NCBI RefSeq assembly: GCF_013409865.1
Contig: NZ_JACCBM010000001.1
Location: 3,720,001 to 3,784,000 of the forward strand
DNA: 64,000 bases
DNA from: Herbiconiux flava
GTDB lineage: Bacteria; Actinomycetota; Actinomycetes; Actinomycetales; Microbacteriaceae
Reading direction: 5' to 3'
Every line of letters starts with the position of its first letter. Within the stretch, counting starts at the first letter, position 1. Of this stretch, positions 60,848-64,000 are shown piece after piece. The notes under the pieces are model-generated. The model ran no database searches. It was not told the DNA's origin and saw nothing but the letters and a program-made list of their open reading frames with translations. The translations under genes were made by a program, and so were the position numbers.

Positions 60848-60926
60848 GTGAGCGGTCGACGGCCGGTTCCGCAGCATTCGCGAGCGGGCGGTCCCGGCCC
60901 CGACTGAAGCCAAGGAGGGTTAGTCC

Positions 60927-61343
60927 GTGGCCATAAATACGGCAGGGACGATGACACCGAAGCGGCCGGCCGGCACTCTCTACCGCGGCCGTGAAGGCAT
61001 GTGGTCCTGGGTGCTGCACCGCATCACGGGTGTCGCGATTTTCTTCTTCCTACTCGTGCACATCCTGGACACCTCGATGGTGAGGATCTCCCCCGAGGCC
61101 TACAACGCGGTCATCTCGACCTACCAGAACCCGATCATGGGCCTGGGCGAGACGGCGCTCGTCGCCGCCATCGTGTACCACGCGTTCAACGGCATCCGGA
61201 TCATCCTGATCGACCTGTGGTCCAAGGGCGCGAAGTACCAGCGCATCATGTTCTGGGTGGTGATCGGCCTCTGGGTCGTCACGATGCTCGGCTTCGCGCC
61301 GCGCCACCTGATCAACGTGTTCAGCCATGTCGGAGGTGCCTGA
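60927..61343 (+). CDS. sdhC: Succinate dehydrogenase cytochrome b556 subunit
   Basis: 138 residues from GTG; strong ribosome-binding site AAGGAGGG at 60912-60919. Membrane anchor with three helices, binding heme b and quinone. SWVLHRITGVAIFFFLLVH contains the conserved HRxTG, and VYHAFNGIRIILIDLW the heme-side histidine. First gene of sdhCDAB; its TGA overlaps sdhD (TGATG). Confidence 0.95.
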   Translation: MAINTAGTMTPKRPAGTLYRGREGMWSWVLHRITGVAIFFFLLVHILDTSMVRISPEAYNAVISTYQNPIMGLGETALVAAIVYHAFNGIRIILIDLWSKGAKYQRIMFWVVIGLWVVTMLGFAPRHLINVFSHVGGA

Positions 61344-61792
61344 TGGCCACGACCATCGAATCCCCCCGCGCCCCGCACACCGTCCGCCGCAGCCGCGGCG
61401 TGAACTGGGAGAAGTGGGGCTGGATCTACATGCGTGCCTCGGGCGTCGTGCTGCTGGTGCTGATCTTCGGCCACCTGTTCGTGAACCTCCTCGTGGGCGA
61501 CGGCATCAAGGCGATCGACTTCGCCTTCGTCGGCGGCAAGTGGAGCGACCCGTTCTGGCAGGTCTGGGACACGCTGATGCTCTGGCTCGCTATGATCCAC
61601 GGCGGCAACGGCATGCGCACGATCGTGAACGACTACGCGACCAAGGCCGTCACCCGCAAGGTGCTGCTCGGCGCGATCCTCGTGGCTGTCGTGGCCATGA
61701 TCGTGCTCGGCACCCTGGTGGTCTACACCTTCGACCCGTGCCCCGTCGGCTCGCCGGCGGACCTGCTGCCGTCGTTCTGCGCGACCCGATAA
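61343..61792 (+). CDS. sdhD: Succinate dehydrogenase membrane anchor subunit
   Basis: 149 residues from the TGATG overlap with sdhC. Three hydrophobic helices; [14 protein letters not shown] and [17 protein letters not shown] hold the conserved histidines expected to bind heme or line the quinone site. Position between sdhC and sdhA supports the call. Confidence 0.93.
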   Translation: MATTIESPRAPHTVRRSRGVNWEKWGWIYMRASGVVLLVLIFGHLFVNLLVGDGIKAIDFAFVGGKWSDPFWQVWDTLMLWLAMIHGGNGMRTIVNDYATKAVTRKVLLGAILVAVVAMIVLGTLVVYTFDPCPVGSPADLLPSFCATR

Positions 61793-61808
61793 CCCCTCCG
61801 ACCCCGGA

Positions 61809-63620
61809 ATGAGCTCCTCCGTGACCCAGTACGAAGACGGCGCCGTCGTGGACGGCGTGCACTACCACCAGTTCGACATCGTGATCGTCGGCGCCGGCGG
61901 CGCCGGCATGCGGGCGGCCATCGAGGCCGGCCCCAAGGCCAAGACGGCCGTGATCTCGAAGCTCTACCCGACGCGTTCCCACACGGGTGCGGCACAGGGC
62001 GGCATGGCCGCCGCCCTCGCGAACGTCGAGGAGGACAACTGGGAGTGGCACACCTTCGACACCGTCAAGGGCGGTGACTACCTGGTCGACCAGGATGCCG
62101 CCGAGATCCTCGCGAAGGAGGCCATCGACGCGGTCATCGACCTCGAGAACATGGGCCTGCCGTTCAACCGCACCCCCGAGGGCAAGATCGACCAGCGGCG
62201 TTTCGGCGGCCACACCCGCGACCACGGCAAGGCCCCCGTTCGCCGGGCCTGCTACGCGGCCGACCGCACCGGCCACATGATCCTGCAGACGCTGTTCCAG
62301 AACTGCGTCAAGCTCGGCATCAACTTCTTCAACGAGTACTACGTGCTCGACCTGGTGATGACGAAGGTGGACGGGGTCGACAAGCCCTCGGGCGTCGTGG
62401 CCTTCGAGCTCTCGACCGGCGAGATCCACGTCTTCCAGGCGAAGGCGGTCATCTTCGCCACCGGCGGCTTCGGCAAGATCTACAAGACGACCTCGAACGC
62501 CCACACCCTCACCGGTGACGGCGTCGGCATCATCTGGCGGAAGGGCCTGCCGCTGGAGGACATGGAGTTCTTCCAGTTCCACCCCACGGGCCTCGCCGGG
62601 CTCGGCATCCTCCTCACCGAGGGAGCGCGAGGCGAGGGAGCGATCCTCCGCAACGCCTCGGGCGAGCGCTTCATGGAGCGCTACGCCCCAACGATCAAAG
62701 ACCTGGCGCCCCGCGACATCGTCGCGCGGTGCATGGTGCAGGAGGTGGCCGAGGGCCGCGGCGCCGGCCCGCACAAGGACTACGTGCTGCTGGACTGCAC
62801 CCACCTCGGCGCCGAGGTGCTCGAGACGAAGCTGCCCGACATCACCGAGTTCGCGCGCACCTACCTCGGTGTCGACCCCGTCGTCGAGCCGGTGCCCGTC
62901 ATGCCGACGGCCCACTACGCGATGGGCGGCATCCCGACGAACATCAAGGCCGAGGTGCTGAGCGACAACGACACCGTCGTGCCCGGCCTCTACGCCGCCG
63001 GCGAGTGCGCCTGCGTCTCGGTGCACGGCTCGAACCGTCTCGGCACCAACTCGCTCCTGGACATCAACGTGTTCGGCAAGCGCTCGGGCAACAACGCGGC
63101 CGACTACGTGCAGACCGTCGACTTCACTCCCCTGCCCGAGAACCCGGCGGCGGCCATCGTGTCGCTGGTGGCGTCGCTCCGCAGCGGAACGGGCACCGAG
63201 CGCATCTCCGCCATCCGCAAGGAGCTGCAGGACGAGATGGACAAGAACGCTCAGGTGTTCCGCACCGACGAGTCGCTGGCCTCCGTGACGGCGACCATCC
63301 ACCGCCTGCGCGACCGCTACCGGAACATCCAGGTGCAGGACAAGGGCAAGCGGTTCAACACCGACCTGCTCGAGGCGATCGAGCTCGGCTTCCTGCTCGA
63401 CCTGGCCGAGGTCGTCGTGTACTCGGCGCGCAACCGCCAGGAGAGCCGCGGCGGGCACATGCGGGACGACTACCCCAAGCGCGACGACGAGACCTACATG
63501 AAGCACACCATGGCGTACCTCTCGGGAGACCCCCACTCGAGCGATGCCGCCGATCACATCCGGCTCGACTGGAAGCCCGTCGTCGTGACGCGCTACCAGC
63601 CGATGGAGAGGAAGTACTGA
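61809..63620 (+). CDS. sdhA: Succinate dehydrogenase flavoprotein subunit
   Basis: 603 residues, normal length. Oxidizes succinate to fumarate and passes electrons to SdhB. The FAD Rossmann motif [16 protein letters not shown] is at about 26-41, the covalent FAD histidine is H58 in [12 protein letters not shown], and the active-site [27 protein letters not shown] and the C-terminal [19 protein letters not shown] segment ([18 protein letters not shown]) are conserved. No clear ribosome-binding site; 16 bases after sdhD. Confidence 0.97.
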   Translation: MSSSVTQYEDGAVVDGVHYHQFDIVIVGAGGAGMRAAIEAGPKAKTAVISKLYPTRSHTGAAQGGMAAALANVEEDNWEWHTFDTVKGGDYLVDQDAAEILAKEAIDAVIDLENMGLPFNRTPEGKIDQRRFGGHTRDHGKAPVRRACYAADRTGHMILQTLFQNCVKLGINFFNEYYVLDLVMTKVDGVDKPSGVVAFELSTGEIHVFQAKAVIFATGGFGKIYKTTSNAHTLTGDGVGIIWRKGLPLEDMEFFQFHPTGLAGLGILLTEGARGEGAILRNASGERFMERYAPTIKDLAPRDIVARCMVQEVAEGRGAGPHKDYVLLDCTHLGAEVLETKLPDITEFARTYLGVDPVVEPVPVMPTAHYAMGGIPTNIKAEVLSDNDTVVPGLYAAGECACVSVHGSNRLGTNSLLDINVFGKRSGNNAADYVQTVDFTPLPENPAAAIVSLVASLRSGTGTERISAIRKELQDEMDKNAQVFRTDESLASVTATIHRLRDRYRNIQVQDKGKRFNTDLLEAIELGFLLDLAEVVVYSARNRQESRGGHMRDDYPKRDDETYMKHTMAYLSGDPHSSDAADHIRLDWKPVVVTRYQPMERKY

Positions 63621-64000
63621 TGACACTCGTAGCCGACGCACCCGCATCGGGCCCCGCGCCCGAGGCGCCGATCGAGGCCTTCACCGTCACCCTGATCATC
63701 CGCCGCTTCGACCCCGACGTCGACGACGAGCCGCGCTGGCAGGACTTCGACGTGCAGATGTTCGCGACCGACCGCATCCTCGACGCGCTGCACAAGATCA
63801 AGTGGGAGCAGGACGGGTCGCTGACCTTCCGCCGCTCCTGCGCCCACGGCATCTGCGGCTCGGATGCGATGCGCATCAACGGCCGCAACCGCCTGGCCTG
63901 CAAGACGCTGATCAAAGACCTCGACATCACCAAGCCCATCTATGTGGAGGCCATCAAGGGCCTGCCGCTCGAGAAGGACCTGATCGTCGACATGGAGCCG
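63620..64000 (+). CDS. sdhB: Succinate dehydrogenase iron-sulfur subunit, 3' end outside window
   Basis: 127 residues visible, starting [17 protein letters not shown] at a TGATG overlap with sdhA. The N-terminal plant-type [2Fe-2S] domain has SCAHGICGSDAMRINGRNRLACKTL with the four cluster cysteines, after TDRILDALHKIKWEQDGSL. The C-terminal domain with [4Fe-4S] and [3Fe-4S] sites lies beyond the window. It relays electrons from FAD to quinone. Confidence 0.96.
   Translation, partial: MTLVADAPASGPAPEAPIEAFTVTLIIRRFDPDVDDEPRWQDFDVQMFATDRILDALHKIKWEQDGSLTFRRSCAHGICGSDAMRINGRNRLACKTLIKDLDITKPIYVEAIKGLPLEKDLIVDMEP

Noticed and set aside
60729..60926. Riboswitch in the sdhC leader.
   Set aside because: Only small, non-diagnostic stems were visible and no known aptamer core could be recognised.

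Overview
The window is chromosomal DNA from a high-GC actinobacterium, most likely a member of the Microbacteriaceae. The support is the strongly G/C-biased third codon positions, frequent GTG and TTG starts, four-base ATGA/GTGA gene overlaps, many apparently leaderless promoters, an actinobacterial-type rrn operon without tRNA genes in its spacers, and a gene order that matches from memory a conserved actinobacterial block (in Mycobacterium tuberculosis roughly manB-rmlD-LCP-purE-purK-birA-accD5-accE5-maf-accA3-lpdA-punA-pmmB-add-deoA-cdd-sdhCDAB). Family-level placement is an inference; I ran no 16S comparison.

Layout. 1-5620: cell-envelope glycan genes (GT-C-like membrane protein cut by the window edge, GT2, GtrA, rmlB, rmlD, GT4). 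5621-5958: gene-free spacer with 63-bp tandem hairpin repeats and a pair of 20-bp repeats. 5959-11570: LCP ligase, purE, a secreted beta-propeller/cell-wall-binding protein lying between purE and purK, purK and a PH-domain membrane protein. 11600-25729: biotin and acyl-CoA carboxylase block (birA, accB-type beta subunit, epsilon subunit, Maf, biotin-carrying alpha subunit), broken up by an MprF/DUF2156-like protein, a three-gene two-component system with a degenerate kinase-like member, and an RGG-containing RNA methyltransferase. It ends in a Gfo/Idh/MocA-ASCH fusion. 25785-40667: LpdA-like flavoprotein, purine nucleoside phosphorylase plus hexose/pentose phosphomutase, PoxB, an orphan PTS IIA/IIB pair, VOC protein, adenosine deaminase, a secreted HEVGH protein, an IclR/SAHH-like/nucleoside hydrolase cluster, DinB and HAD proteins. 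40645-43896: a 1083-residue low-complexity/TPR protein just downstream of the rrn operon. 43996-49338: 5S, 23S and 16S rRNA on the minus strand, with promoter near 49600. 49855-58269: nucleoside salvage and uptake operon (two BMP lipoproteins, ABC ATPase, two permeases, cdd, deoA). 58305-64000: manC, an MgtA-like mannosyltransferase and sdhCDAB (sdhB cut by the window edge).

How the genes work together. Three themes recur: envelope polysaccharide assembly (dTDP-rhamnose and GDP-mannose supply, glycosyltransferases, LCP ligation), biotin-dependent acyl-CoA carboxylation, and nucleoside salvage (BMP-ABC uptake, Cdd, DeoA, Add, PNP, nucleoside hydrolase and a mutase that could recycle pentose phosphates). 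The most unusual items are the oxidoreductase-ASCH fusion, the kinase-like protein without ATP-site motifs, the three-part disordered/TPR protein after the rrn operon, and a structured plus-strand transcript end at about 17103-17203 whose hairpins can pair in two exclusive ways. I see no CRISPR array, insertion sequence, prophage or tRNA gene.
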